From NCBI RefSeq assembly GCF_000317615.1, contig NC_019780.1, positions 3,717,009 to 3,781,008 of the forward strand: DNA of 64,000 nucleotides, given 5' to 3'. The notes beneath the pieces are model-generated. The model saw nothing but the letters and a program-made list of their open reading frames with translations. It was not told the DNA's origin and searched no databases. The DNA is from Dactylococcopsis salina PCC 8305 (GTDB lineage: Bacteria > Cyanobacteriota > Cyanobacteriia > Cyanobacteriales > Rubidibacteraceae). The position numbers were made by a program, and so were the translations under genes. This document shows, in pieces, positions 27,310 to 36,191 of the stretch (the stretch's first letter is position 1; the number at the start of each line of letters is the position of its first letter).

Positions 27310-27697
27310 GAAAGAGAGTCAGACATAAGCCGGGTTCTGTTCCCAAGACAAACGCTTGAGGGTAGTTATCTATCTGGGACTCCTGTTACCAGAAGCCTCA
27401 AGCGGTACTCCCAAAACGGAAACTGGTAAAAGACCAACCTTAGTTTCCCTCGACCTTGCTTCCGACTGGGGTTTACCGAGCCAACACCTCTCGATGTTGC
27501 TGGTGCGCTCTTACCGCACCTTTGCACCCTTACCAAAGAGCCTTAACCAACTCCTTGGCGGTATTTTTCTGTGGCACTGTCCTCACGGTCACCCGCACTG
27601 GGCGTTACCCAGCAGTCTGGTCTTTGGAAGCCCGGACTTTCCTCAATTCTCGGTGTCGGAACACCAGAGAACTGCAACCACCTCGCCAACTCTCTTC
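27310..27697 (-). ncRNA. rnpB: RNase P RNA
   Basis: Read on the minus strand, the transcript begins near 27697 with GAGAGTTGGCGAGGTGGTTGC and continues with GAGGAAAGTCCGGGCTTCC, the universal P4/CRI core of RNase P RNA. Its 3-prime part reads ACAGAACCCGGCTTATG, the other conserved strand. About 385 nt, type A. The exact ends are approximate. The plus-strand open frame covering it is antisense and is not a gene. Confidence 0.95.
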
Positions 27698-27782
27698 CTA
27701 TTTCTCAGTTTAACTAGAATAATCTCTTTCCTCCAATGTTCCTTATGTTTGATTTCGATTTTCCCAAAGGTAAAACCAATTA

Positions 27783-27964
27783 GGGTTTGCTGAAAAAGTT
27801 CATGTTTTCGGTGTAGTAAGGCAAGAGGCTTGCATGCAAGAGGCAAGAGGCTTGCATGCAAGAGGCAAGAGGCTTGCATGCAAGTTGCCTTAGGCAAGTT
27901 GCCTTAGTAAGGTATAGGTGAGTTTCAACATTTTGGAATGTCCTAACCTGATTTTGTAGCGCTA
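27783..27964. mobile_element. 182-bp repeat insertion flanked by a 12-bp direct repeat
   Basis: Begins GGGTTTGCTGAAAAAGTTC, similar to one end of the element at 14770-15001. It then has three copies of a 22-bp GGCTTGCATGCAAGAGGCAAGA unit, and ends in a TAGGTGAGTTTCAACATTTT... segment shared with 34848-34905. The flanks TAAAACCAATTA (27771-27782 and 27965-27976) are identical. The two ends are not inverted copies of each other, so it may be a composite or one-ended element. No gene. Confidence 0.55.
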
Positions 27965-28086
27965 TAAAACCAATTAAAAAATCCCCCCTCACCCCCCTTT
28001 CAAAGCCGGAGCGAAGTGAGGAGGTGAGGAGGGATAAACTGTAACTTTACTTTTTAGAAACGGTACTACTAACGGAACTTGTTTAA

Positions 28087-28920
28087 CTAGGGCTTATGAA
28101 ACTTGAGAATCCCCCAAGCCATGTAACCACTCTTACCCGCATTGATCCAGTGGTTTAACCCCACTTTCATCCGATCTAAATACTCCTTAGAACATTCAGG
28201 TTGTAATTGCTCATAATGAGCTTCTAACTCCTGTAACACTCTACTGTAGTGGTTAACTAAATGGTGAGTTTGCTCATCAAATTCCACAAACTGCCAGCCG
28301 AGTTCTTCTCCCACCTGACGATAGAAACTCACTGAGCCTAAACTATCCAGATGAATCCGAGCTAAAACTGGCTCTAACACTCCTTCTGGACAATTATCCG
28401 TTTGCATGGGATCAGTAAAGACAAAATCGCCCCCAGGTTTCAGAGTGCGATCGACCTCTTCTAACACCTTGCGACGGTTTCCACTGTGGAGAATCGCATC
28501 TTGTGACCACACCACATCATAACTATTTTCCTCAAAGGGGAGGTCTTCAAAACTGCCGTCAAAGACGCGAATTTTATCCGCAAGCCCCTGTTCTTGGTTC
28601 ATCTGGCGATTGCGCTCGTTTTGTACCAAACTAATATTCAAACAATCTACCACAAAGCCATGATGCTTTGCCATATAACGAGCGGAGCCACCATAACCTG
28701 CTCCAATATCTAACACTTTTGTTCCTGGCGCCCAGTTACTGATTTTGTCGCAAATTCGAGCAACGGTACGCACACTCGCATCATAGATGGGTTCATCAGG
28801 AGTGTCATAAATCCCGATGTGGAGGTCTTCTCCTCCCCAAATGCGATAATAAAAGCCATCGGCACTACCACTGTCGTAATAGTCTTGGGCTTGTTGCGCC
28901 ACTGCGTCTGCTTTTGTCAT
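28087..28920 (-). CDS. bsmB: sarcosine/dimethylglycine N-methyltransferase
   Basis: 277 residues. A SAM-dependent class I methyltransferase with VLDIGAGYGGSARYMAKHHG (motif I), VVDCLNIS and VVWSQDAILHSGNR; the N-terminal QDYYDSGSADGFYYRIWGGEDLHIGIY is characteristic of the betaine-synthesising enzymes. Length matches the Aphanothece halophytica DMT. It converts sarcosine and dimethylglycine to glycine betaine, using three SAM in all with the neighbouring GSMT. Downstream of GSMT on the same strand (46-base gap), so a salt-induced two-gene operon is likely. Confidence 0.93.
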   Translation of the reverse strand: MTKADAVAQQAQDYYDSGSADGFYYRIWGGEDLHIGIYDTPDEPIYDASVRTVARICDKISNWAPGTKVLDIGAGYGGSARYMAKHHGFVVDCLNISLVQNERNRQMNQEQGLADKIRVFDGSFEDLPFEENSYDVVWSQDAILHSGNRRKVLEEVDRTLKPGGDFVFTDPMQTDNCPEGVLEPVLARIHLDSLGSVSFYRQVGEELGWQFVEFDEQTHHLVNHYSRVLQELEAHYEQLQPECSKEYLDRMKVGLNHWINAGKSGYMAWGILKFHKP

Positions 28921-28966
28921 ACTTCCTTTACCTCTATACGTTCGTCAATTGTCCGCTAATCGTGAT

Positions 28967-29764
28967 TTAGTCTTTTTTGGCAACGTGAATGTAGAAGTCT
29001 GGATCATCTTGATGATAAGTTTCTTGGAAGTCACCATAAGTGGTCACATCTTGGAAACCTACCTCATGGAGAAGACGGCGCACATAATCTTTACGCAAAG
29101 GGAACATATTGAGGTGATACACCGATTCATCAGGGAACTGATAACGGAAACGAGCTAAACCATCATCCACATATTCTGGTTCTGCTTTTACGTTTTCGCC
29201 ACAGTAGTAGTAAGTATGCTTGCTTTTGAACCCTTCATCCAGAATTAAGTCGTAATTCCGTTGGTCTAAAATTAAAATTCCGTCATGTTTCAAGACGGAA
29301 TAAAATTCGGCGAGTGCTTTACGGCGATCTTCTTCTGAGAACAGGTGAGTGAAGGAGTTTCCTAAACAAATCACTGCGTCAAATCGTTCTTGTACGTCAC
29401 GAGTTAACCAGCGCCAGTCCGCGTGAACGGTACTTAAAATTTGATCCTTGCGAGTGGCGTTTTCAAATGCTTTTACTAACATCTCAACGCTACCGTCAAC
29501 ACTAGCAACGTTAAACCCAGCTTCAATTAAGCGAATGGAGTGGAAACCCGTTCCCGTGGCAGCATCTAATACCCGATCGGCGCCATGTTCTTTTAGGGTT
29601 TTGATGAAAAATTCCCCTTCACTGGTCGATCGCGCTTGCCAATTGATTAACTCGTCCCATTTTTCTACGAACCCTTCAATGTATTCATTTTGGTAATGAT
29701 CACTATCCCGGACTTCAATGGGATTTTCGCCGTAGTTTTGGACTTTTTTTTCTTTAATTGCCAT
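28967..29764 (-). CDS. bsmA: glycine/sarcosine N-methyltransferase
   Basis: 265 residues. A SAM-dependent methyltransferase with VLDAATGTGFHSIRLIEAGFNVASVDGS (motif I region, about 60-87) and AVICLGNSFTHLF; the family's N-terminus YGENPIEVRDSDHY is present. Length equals the A. halophytica GSMT. It methylates glycine to sarcosine and then to dimethylglycine. The pair defines the three-step glycine betaine pathway known from extreme halophiles and salt-tolerant cyanobacteria. The 518-base upstream region is the probable site of osmotic control. Confidence 0.93.
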   Translation of the reverse strand: MAIKEKKVQNYGENPIEVRDSDHYQNEYIEGFVEKWDELINWQARSTSEGEFFIKTLKEHGADRVLDAATGTGFHSIRLIEAGFNVASVDGSVEMLVKAFENATRKDQILSTVHADWRWLTRDVQERFDAVICLGNSFTHLFSEEDRRKALAEFYSVLKHDGILILDQRNYDLILDEGFKSKHTYYYCGENVKAEPEYVDDGLARFRYQFPDESVYHLNMFPLRKDYVRRLLHEVGFQDVTTYGDFQETYHQDDPDFYIHVAKKD

Positions 29765-30282
29765 GGTTTTTTTGGATTGTGTTTACTTTCGTCGAGATTG
29801 ACACGCCACCACACACTGCAACATTACTTTGAAAAGCTGTTTCCTTGTGTTTTGACAAAATTGGAGGAGTTATTGCTGATTTGCCTTTTTTCTTGTGGCT
29901 TTGCTCGTGTCATTTGTCTCTTGTCTTTCCCTGCTGATTAGGGTTTTAGTTCATTCAAAGTAATGTCATTGGGAATGATTTTTGAAAATTGGCAACACTT
30001 TCCCCAAAATATAAATGTCTTTTTACAATTTGGCTACATTAGCAACCCCTTACATTGAATCGTTTATTTGGATTTCTGTCTAGGGGGAAATCAAAAATTA
30101 GCAAATTGTAATAAAAATTAATAATAAATCTATCTTAAGAAAGAAGTGAAATATATTAAATTTAAGCTAAAAGCAAAGGCGTGGAAATTGCCACTAATTC
30201 GTTCGGTTCTACGGCTAGAGAGACAAGAAAGAAAAACGATAACATAACGATGACGAAAGTTTAGCGATGGAAAAAGGGGCAA
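29765..30282. promoter_or_regulatory. intergenic promoter region between bsmA and the histidine kinase
   Basis: 518 bases between divergent genes with no open frame that looks real. It should contain the bsmAB promoter (minus) and the kinase promoter (plus). The central part (30000-30170) is very AT-rich, including TATTAAATTTAAGC. No clear inverted-repeat operator was found by eye. No Shine-Dalgarno is obvious before bsmA. Confidence 0.45.
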
Positions 30283-31644
30283 ATGGTGAAAGTTCAGCAG
30301 TTGCCAAGGTTAAGCCAAATGATGGGGACACAAAAATCATCGCCTCTAGAAGCGAGGGATCAGTTGCAAGGATGGAGAGAATGGTATGGCGCGATCGGTG
30401 CTTTAAATGCTTTACTCACCTCGATCGAGCAAGGAATCATTTTGTCAAGCCCCACACCAATCATCAATTCGTCACAATCAAAGCCTAATCTAACCTCGGT
30501 GGTTTTTACCCCGAATCTCTCTTTTCTTGGCGAAAAAGGTTCACGTTTACTCGGTGTTGCACCCGTCACACCTAGAGACAACGGCGACTCCCCGCAAGTC
30601 CAATCCGTACCGTTATCTGCCCATGATCCCCTACAAAATGAGCAATTTTGCTTAGTGTTGACCCCTGAATTTTCTCTGTTAATGGTGCTAACACTCAACG
30701 CCGATGGGGAATCTCATTTTGATTTTTCCTTTGATCCAGACGTAACCCAACCCTCATGGCTGCGGCTTCGATCGCGCCTACAAAGTAATGCACCAGAAAA
30801 ACTGCAACAACTAGAATCAAAACAGTTCCCCTTTTGCGCTCCTGATTACCGTCTCGTTAGCCAATTTACCCGTGAAATGTTGGCTCATCTTCCCAGAGAA
30901 CAAGGCACAAACCAAAACAGTAAAATAACACCTTCTTCCGATGTAGAATTGTTGCAAGCGCTCACCCATGAAGTGAGAACGCCACTAACAACCATCCGAA
31001 TGCTGACTCGTTTATTATTAAAGCGCAAAGATTTAGGTGCAGATGTCCAGAAACGTTTGCGAGTCATTGATCAAGAATGCACCGAACAAATTAACCGCAT
31101 GGAATTAATTTTCCAGGCAACAGAATTAGAAGGAAAAAACGAGTCAGAAGTAGGAGTTAATCTCACTCCAACTCCTTTAGAAGAGTTACTGAATAAAAAT
31201 ATTCCCTATTGGAAAAAACAGGCAAAACGTCGTAACGTCGAGTTAGATGTGATTCTTCCCGAACAACTCCCCACTGTGATTAGTAATCCTCAATTACTCA
31301 CGCAAGTTTTAACGGGATTAATGGAAAACTTTACCTCCCGTTTAGGAACAGGGGGTAGAATGAAAATACAAGTTACCACCGCAGGCAGTCAAATCAAGTT
31401 ACAGTTACTTTCTCAAAGTTATCATCCCCAAAGTCTAAATCAAAGTATTGATCATCCCCAAGAAAAATCAATTGGTCAGTTGTTAACCTTACAACCAGAA
31501 ACAGGAAATTTAAGTTTAAACTTGAATGTAACCAAAAACTTATTTGAAGCGATCGGTGGTAAATTAACGGTGCGTCAACGTGCCGAAACAGGAGAAGTAT
31601 TAACGGTATTTCTGCCAGCAAATCTCATTAAATCATCGGAGTAA
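30283..31644 (+). CDS. sensor histidine kinase (cytoplasmic)
   Basis: 453 residues with no membrane helix. An N-terminal region of about 200 residues lacks a recognised sensor domain; the DHp domain has LLQALTHEVRTPLTTIRMLTRLL (phosphoacceptor His about residue 228). The C-terminal ATPase part is divergent: LLTQVLTGLMENF stands in for the N box, and LFEAIGGKLTVRQRAETGEVLTVFLP ends the fold. The clear G1 (DxGxG) is missing, so ATP binding may be weak. It faces bsmA divergently, which makes it a candidate osmotic regulator, but the link is inferred only from position. The next gene is grxC, 5 bases downstream. Confidence 0.8.
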   Translation: MVKVQQLPRLSQMMGTQKSSPLEARDQLQGWREWYGAIGALNALLTSIEQGIILSSPTPIINSSQSKPNLTSVVFTPNLSFLGEKGSRLLGVAPVTPRDNGDSPQVQSVPLSAHDPLQNEQFCLVLTPEFSLLMVLTLNADGESHFDFSFDPDVTQPSWLRLRSRLQSNAPEKLQQLESKQFPFCAPDYRLVSQFTREMLAHLPREQGTNQNSKITPSSDVELLQALTHEVRTPLTTIRMLTRLLLKRKDLGADVQKRLRVIDQECTEQINRMELIFQATELEGKNESEVGVNLTPTPLEELLNKNIPYWKKQAKRRNVELDVILPEQLPTVISNPQLLTQVLTGLMENFTSRLGTGGRMKIQVTTAGSQIKLQLLSQSYHPQSLNQSIDHPQEKSIGQLLTLQPETGNLSLNLNVTKNLFEAIGGKLTVRQRAETGEVLTVFLPANLIKSSE

Positions 31645-31649
31645 TTATT

Positions 31650-31997
31650 ATGTTGAAATCTTTACTGGCTTTATTCGGACGAAAACCGCAAAACTATCAA
31701 GCAAACGTAGAAATTTATACCTGGCAAACTTGCCCATTTTGTATCCGTGCGAAAATGCTATTGGGTTGGAAAGGAGTAAAATTCACTGAATATAAAATCG
31801 ACGGCGACGAACAAGCAAGAAACCAAATGGCAAAACGTGCCAATGGTTGTCGCAGTGTTCCTGAAATTTTTATTAATAATGAGCATATCGGCGGTTGTGA
31901 TGAATTGTATGCTTTAGATAAAACTGGAGAACTGGATCAAAAATTAATGCAGTCTGCGAATGCGTGCGACCTGAACTGGTCGGTTGAATCGGTGTAA
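31650..31997 (+). CDS. grxC: glutaredoxin 3, with its 3-prime end interrupted by a group II intron
   Basis: 115 residues as read through the intron. Thioredoxin fold with active site TCPFCIRAK (Cys28, Cys31) and the glutathione-binding SVPEIFINNEHIGGCDELYAL. The last codons (ACDLNWSVESV) are read from intron sequence that begins at 31964. After splicing the frame would end SANAVG and then TGA, about 107 residues, which is closer to family length. Glutaredoxin reduces disulfides with glutathione. It overlaps tadA by 14 bases once the intron is removed. Unspliced protein with a changed tail should still fold. Confidence 0.9.
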   Translation: MLKSLLALFGRKPQNYQANVEIYTWQTCPFCIRAKMLLGWKGVKFTEYKIDGDEQARNQMAKRANGCRSVPEIFINNEHIGGCDELYALDKTGELDQKLMQSANACDLNWSVESV

Positions 31998-34314
31998 CCC
32001 TTACACCACAGGGATTTCCACCCCTGTCCTTCGTGGAAAACTCTCCCCATTCGGAGAATGGCGACGCTGGTAGTAAGTAATGAAACCAGTGGAATGCACG
32101 CCCCAAAAGTAACGGTTGCTGGTAGGATAGACTGGTTTCCGTGCGAGAAGGAGAATTGGAAGGATGAACATAGTCCAAGCTGATGATTAAACTGCGTGAT
32201 AGACTGAACAGCCAAATTATTCCTGATAGGCTGTAACCAAAACGGTAAGAGGGTGGTTTATATTCTGTATTTTGATATAAACGTGGAAACTCATCCCCTC
32301 CGCAGAATAGTCAGCCATCCCAACCAATTCGTATGTTCAATCGATACAACAGGGTAAGCCCTACAGAGTCTTTCGACTGGTCGAGTCGGGAGTAGGGAGG
32401 AGGCAACGAACCCACAACTCTCTGGAGGGTAGAAGATGAGGCAAAAAGCGAACGCCAGCCTGTAATGGGTTGGATAGGGGTTGAAACATTATCCCTGACC
32501 GAAAGGAAAGCAGACTTGCCTTTGGTCTTATACGAAAGAGAAAACAACAAGGAAACTAAACGGAGATAGAAGTTAGATGTCAAGCCCTAGTTTGATAAAT
32601 GGAGTCGATGGACAGTTGACCGACTGGAGTCAGATTAACTGGCGAAAAGCTCGGAAGATTGTTAAGAATCTACGTGGTCGTATCTTTCGTGCTAGAAGTC
32701 TTGGTAAGTGGAAGCAACTTCGTCGGTTGCAGAAACTTTTGTTACGAAGCCGTGCTAATTTGCTTTTATCAGTGCGACAAATCACTCAAGTTAATCTAGG
32801 TAAGCGTACCGCAGGGGTAGATAAGGAGGTACTAAATACCCCAGACGAGCGAGTGAAACTTGTGAACAGTTGGGAAATGCCAAAGGCTAACCCGACACGA
32901 CGAGTTTACCTACCCAAACCTAACGGGAAGAAACGTCCCCTCGGAATCCCTACCGTTCGGGATAGAGTCGCACAAGCAATAATTAAAAATATACTAGAAC
33001 CCGAATGGGAAGCGGTATTTGAGCCTAACTCCTATGGGTTTAGATGCGGGCGGAGTTGTCACGATGCCATTGAACAATGTTTTATTAAGTTCAGGGCTGG
33101 AAATAAAGGTGGACACCTCTGGGTTCTAGACGCTGACATTAAGGGCTTCTTCGACAACATTGCCCATGAATCCATCCTGACAGCAATTGAGTCTATACCA
33201 CGTGGAGACTTAATTGAAGGATGGTTAAAAGCTGGTTACCTCGATAAGGGTGTACTGAATCCGACCGTCATGGGAACACCACAAGGTGGAGTGATTAGCC
33301 CACTGTTAGCTAACATTGGGTTACACGGGCTGGAGGACTTCATCAAGTCAGTCAACCCTAAGCTCGGAGTCATTCGTTACGCGGATGATTTCGTGGTCAC
33401 TTCAAAGGATAAGGAAAGCCTAGAACACATACTTGACCAGATAAAGCAGTGGATGTTAGAACGAGGTCTGGAAATCAGCGCGGAGAAGACGAGAATTGTC
33501 TCGATGGAAGAAGGTTTTGACTTTCTTGGGTTCAACTTACGTCACTACGGTGGCAAATTACTGATTAAGCCCCAGAAAAAGAAGGTTCTCACCTTCTGTA
33601 AAAAGATTGGGGAAACTCTAGATAATATGAAAGCTCGCACTCAGGAAGATGTCATTAAAGCCCTAAATCCACTTCTTCGAGGTTTTGCTAACTACTACAG
33701 AGGAGTGGTTAGTAAAGAAACCTTTAACTATATCTCAAATCGAGTATGGCACTACCTCTTTAATTGGGCGTTACGGCGGCACCCGAATAAATCAAAAAAG
33801 TGGGTCTTCCACCGCTACTTTAAGCGTTTAAGAGGGAGAAACTGCTTTGCGTGTTACGGCACTGGTCGCGGAGGTAAGGAAAAATTCTTTATGCTCCACG
33901 ATATCAGTAGCACCCCTATCATCAGGCACGTAAAAGTTAAAGGGACAGCAAGCCCTGATGACCCCTCACTTCGGGATTACTGGCAAAATCGAAGCCTCAA
34001 GATAGGAAAACAAAAATGGGCAAAAGGTTCTAAATACGAGCAAGTAGCCAAGATGCAAGAGCATAAATGTCCTGTCTGTGGTGATAGCCTTTATAACGGA
34101 GAAGAAATCGAGACTCACCATATAGTACCTGTGAAAGACGGTGGCTCAGACGACGCTGAGAATCTAGTCCACTTACACAAAGCGTGTCATAAGCAGGTAC
34201 ACAGTTCAAAAACCAAGACGAAGGCTGGAAGTAAGGCTTGAGCCGTATGATGGGAAACTGTCACGTACGGTTCTTAGGGGAGGGGAGAGAGGCGACTCTC
34301 GAACCTTACCCGAT
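31964..34314 (+). mobile_element. group II intron 1 (about 2351 nt), inserted in the grxC-tadA overlap
   Basis: Starts GTGCGACC, the group II 5-prime consensus. Domain V is a 34-nt stem at 34240-34273 with the AGC triad and the pairing GAGCCGTA / TACGGTTC. Domain VI ends with a bulged A (34308) seven bases from the 3-prime end CCGAT (34314), the usual branch geometry. The reverse transcriptase gene sits in domain IV and its stop overlaps domain V. Ligating 31963 to 34315 restores both the grxC stop (TGA) and the tadA start ATG. Domains I-III span 31964-32576. EBS/IBS pairings were not confirmed. Confidence 0.9.
32577..34241 (+). CDS. ltrA: group II intron reverse transcriptase/maturase with HNH endonuclease
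   Basis: 554 residues: RT finger-palm region with KRPLGIPTVRDRV, ADIKGFFDNIAH, GTPQGGVISPLLANI and the catalytic YADD (VIRYADDFVV); maturase (X) domain about 350-430; and C-terminal HNH with CPVCGD, THHIVPVKDGGSDDAENL and HKACH. All catalytic parts look intact, so it is probably active in splicing and retrohoming. Chloroplast-like (CL) class by resemblance. The coding start is the ATG at 32577. Confidence 0.95.
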   Translation: MSSPSLINGVDGQLTDWSQINWRKARKIVKNLRGRIFRARSLGKWKQLRRLQKLLLRSRANLLLSVRQITQVNLGKRTAGVDKEVLNTPDERVKLVNSWEMPKANPTRRVYLPKPNGKKRPLGIPTVRDRVAQAIIKNILEPEWEAVFEPNSYGFRCGRSCHDAIEQCFIKFRAGNKGGHLWVLDADIKGFFDNIAHESILTAIESIPRGDLIEGWLKAGYLDKGVLNPTVMGTPQGGVISPLLANIGLHGLEDFIKSVNPKLGVIRYADDFVVTSKDKESLEHILDQIKQWMLERGLEISAEKTRIVSMEEGFDFLGFNLRHYGGKLLIKPQKKKVLTFCKKIGETLDNMKARTQEDVIKALNPLLRGFANYYRGVVSKETFNYISNRVWHYLFNWALRRHPNKSKKWVFHRYFKRLRGRNCFACYGTGRGGKEKFFMLHDISSTPIIRHVKVKGTASPDDPSLRDYWQNRSLKIGKQKWAKGSKYEQVAKMQEHKCPVCGDSLYNGEEIETHHIVPVKDGGSDDAENLVHLHKACHKQVHSSKTKTKAGSKA

Positions 34315-34352
34315 AGTGGGATGAGCGTATTTATCAAGAACATTGTCGTTGG

Positions 34353-34844
34353 ATGGAGTACGCCCTCCAACTTGCCACAGAAGCAGGAGAAGCAGGGGAA
34401 ATCCCCGTTGGTGCGGTAATTGTTGATGATCACGGGGCGATCGTGGGGGAAGGAAATAACCGTAAAGAGCGCGATCGTCTTCCCACCGCTCATGCAGAAA
34501 TGATCGCCATTAATCAAGCAGCCCAACGACGGGGGAATTGGCATCTTAATGATCTGAGGCTTTATGTGACCCTTGAACCTTGTCCCATGTGTAGTGGGGC
34601 AATTATTCAGGCTCGTTTAGGAACATTGGTTTATGGTGCAGACGATCCGAAAACTGGTGCGGTGCGAAGTGTTTTAAATCTTCCTGATAGCGCCGCATCT
34701 AATCATCATCTGACAGTTATTGGTGGCGTTTTAAATCAGGCTTGTCGTCAGCAATTAAAACAGTGGTTTGCAGAAAAAAGACCTAAAATACAATCTATAG
34801 CGCTACGCGCTAGGCAAGAGGCAAAAGGCAAGAGGCAAAAGTGA
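34353..34844 (+). CDS. tadA: tRNA-specific adenosine deaminase
   Basis: 163 residues from the first ATG after the intron. Catalytic HAE (TAHAEMIAIN) and PCPMCSG zinc motifs are intact; the enzyme makes inosine at position 34 of tRNA-Arg(ACG) and is essential in most bacteria. Codons immediately upstream read WDERIYQEHCRW with an in-frame TAG at 34314-34316 at the exon junction. If the intron is spliced the frame continues back to ATG at 31960, adding MQ then WDERIYQEHCRW, the normal family N-terminus. Without splicing only the 34353 start is available. The C-terminal ALRARQEAKGKRQK is encoded by a dispersed repeat and is not native. Confidence 0.9.
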   Translation: MEYALQLATEAGEAGEIPVGAVIVDDHGAIVGEGNNRKERDRLPTAHAEMIAINQAAQRRGNWHLNDLRLYVTLEPCPMCSGAIIQARLGTLVYGADDPKTGAVRSVLNLPDSAASNHHLTVIGGVLNQACRQQLKQWFAEKRPKIQSIALRARQEAKGKRQK

Positions 34845-34905
34845 GTTATAGGTGAGTTTCAACATTTTTGAATGTCCTAACCTGATTTTGTAGCACTATA
34901 AAACG
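34796..34905. repeat. dispersed repeat at the tadA 3-prime end
   Basis: Begins TATAGCGCTACGCGCTAGGC and ends GTAGCACTATA, an imperfect inverted pair. It carries GGCAAGAGGCAAAAGGCAAG runs, then the TAGGTGAGTTTCAACATTTT segment shared with 27910-27965. It supplies the last ~14 codons and the stop of tadA. Confidence 0.75.
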
Positions 34906-35081
34906 TAGGTTGGGTGGAGGTAACGAAACCCAACACCAACCAGTGACCAGTTAAGCAGTTACCAGTTACTCATAGCTCTCAACCCTCATTTGGTGAAAGT
35001 TAATGAAAACTAATAGCCAATTTGGATGAAGTTGGGTTTCGCGTAGAGACGTTCCATGGAACGTCTCTACCCAACCTACGA
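34906..35081. repeat. TTGGGT/ACCCAA repeats and a 28-bp perfect palindrome
   Basis: Copies of the palindromic family at 34906-34938 and 35030-35078. The second is split by a 28-bp perfect palindrome at 35043-35070 (GTAGAGACGTTCCA and its complement). A 22-bp version of the palindrome occurs at 62846-62867. Between tadA and ribD; no gene. Confidence 0.8.
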
Positions 35082-36191
35082 CTAATCGATCGAAATATTA
35101 CCTTTCAATAAATAATCATCTCCCAGCTTTTCCCAAGTCAGTTCCTCTAACTTTAAAGCCTCCGTCATCTGTTTTAAATCTAAATTTCCCACAGGAGAAG
35201 GAGCATTAACCCCACCAATAATTTTAGGCGCAATAAAAGCAAGAATTTGCTGCACTGCTCCTTCTTTAATTGCTTTCGCCCCTAGAGTGCCGCCGCATTC
35301 CCATAAAACTCTCGCCATTCCTCGCTCATACAAATATTTCATTACCTCTGATGGCGTTAAAGGAGATAACTGGAGAACTTCTACGCCTTGTTTTTCCAGT
35401 TGTTTTTGGACTTCTAAGTTTTCGGTTTCTGTTAAAACTAACGTTTTCACTTGTTCCGTTTCAAAAATATGAGCGCTGGGAGATAACTCTAAATTTCGAG
35501 TCATTACAATTCGCAGGGGATTATGTTCGGTTACGCCATGAGTGGTTAAATAAGGATTATCCTGACGCACTGTATTTCCCCCAACAATCACCGCATCACA
35601 TTGGGAACGTTCTTGGTAAACTCGTTTCCGTGCTGGTGTGTCTGTTACCCATGCGCTATGTCCAGTAGTAGTGGCAATTTTCCCGTCTAAAGTCATGGCA
35701 TACTTGAAAATGCCAAAAGGACGTTGCTTAACTATCCGTTGGATAAAACCCGCGTTTAATTCACGACAGGCTTTTTCTTCCACTCCGACAATGACAGAAA
35801 TTCCTGCATGTTCTAAACGTTGTTTTCCCCCAGAAGCGGTGGCGTTGGGATCAGCCATTCCCATCACTACTTTTTTGAGGCCAGCGTTAATGACGGCTTC
35901 CGAACAGGGCGGTGTGCGTCCATAATGGTTACAGGGTTCTAAGTTAACGTAAAGGGTTGCGTCTCTGGCTTGTTCGCCAGCTTGACGTAAGGCGAATACT
36001 TCCGCATGGGGTTCACCCACCCCAGGATGATAGCCTTCTCCCACGATTTTCCCGTTTTGAACGACCACCGCGCCAACCAGGGGGTTCGGTGAGGTTTTGC
36101 CCATTCCGTTACTCGCTAGGCTTAAACAGCGTTTCATCATGGCTCGATCGAACGGTGTACCGATAACAGGGGAGATGATTGGGTTGTCCAT
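35082..36191 (-). CDS. ribD: bifunctional diaminohydroxyphosphoribosylaminopyrimidine deaminase / reductase
   Basis: 369 residues from the ATG at 36191; a longer frame to 36221 is possible. N-terminal deaminase with the zinc motif PHAEVFAL and LEPCNHYGRTPPCSEA, C-terminal RibD-C reductase with KYAMTLDGKIATTTGHSAWVTD and VIVGGNTVRQDNP. It carries out the second and third steps of riboflavin synthesis. Flanking 3-prime sequence is repeat. Confidence 0.95.
   Translation of the reverse strand: MDNPIISPVIGTPFDRAMMKRCLSLASNGMGKTSPNPLVGAVVVQNGKIVGEGYHPGVGEPHAEVFALRQAGEQARDATLYVNLEPCNHYGRTPPCSEAVINAGLKKVVMGMADPNATASGGKQRLEHAGISVIVGVEEKACRELNAGFIQRIVKQRPFGIFKYAMTLDGKIATTTGHSAWVTDTPARKRVYQERSQCDAVIVGGNTVRQDNPYLTTHGVTEHNPLRIVMTRNLELSPSAHIFETEQVKTLVLTETENLEVQKQLEKQGVEVLQLSPLTPSEVMKYLYERGMARVLWECGGTLGAKAIKEGAVQQILAFIAPKIIGGVNAPSPVGNLDLKQMTEALKLEELTWEKLGDDYLLKGNISID

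Noticed and set aside
27356..27793. 145-codon plus-strand frame
   Set aside because: It is antisense to the RNase P RNA gene, whose core motifs are plain on the minus strand.
32311..32583. Open frames within the intron 5-prime region
   Set aside because: They lie in structured domains I-III of the group II intron.
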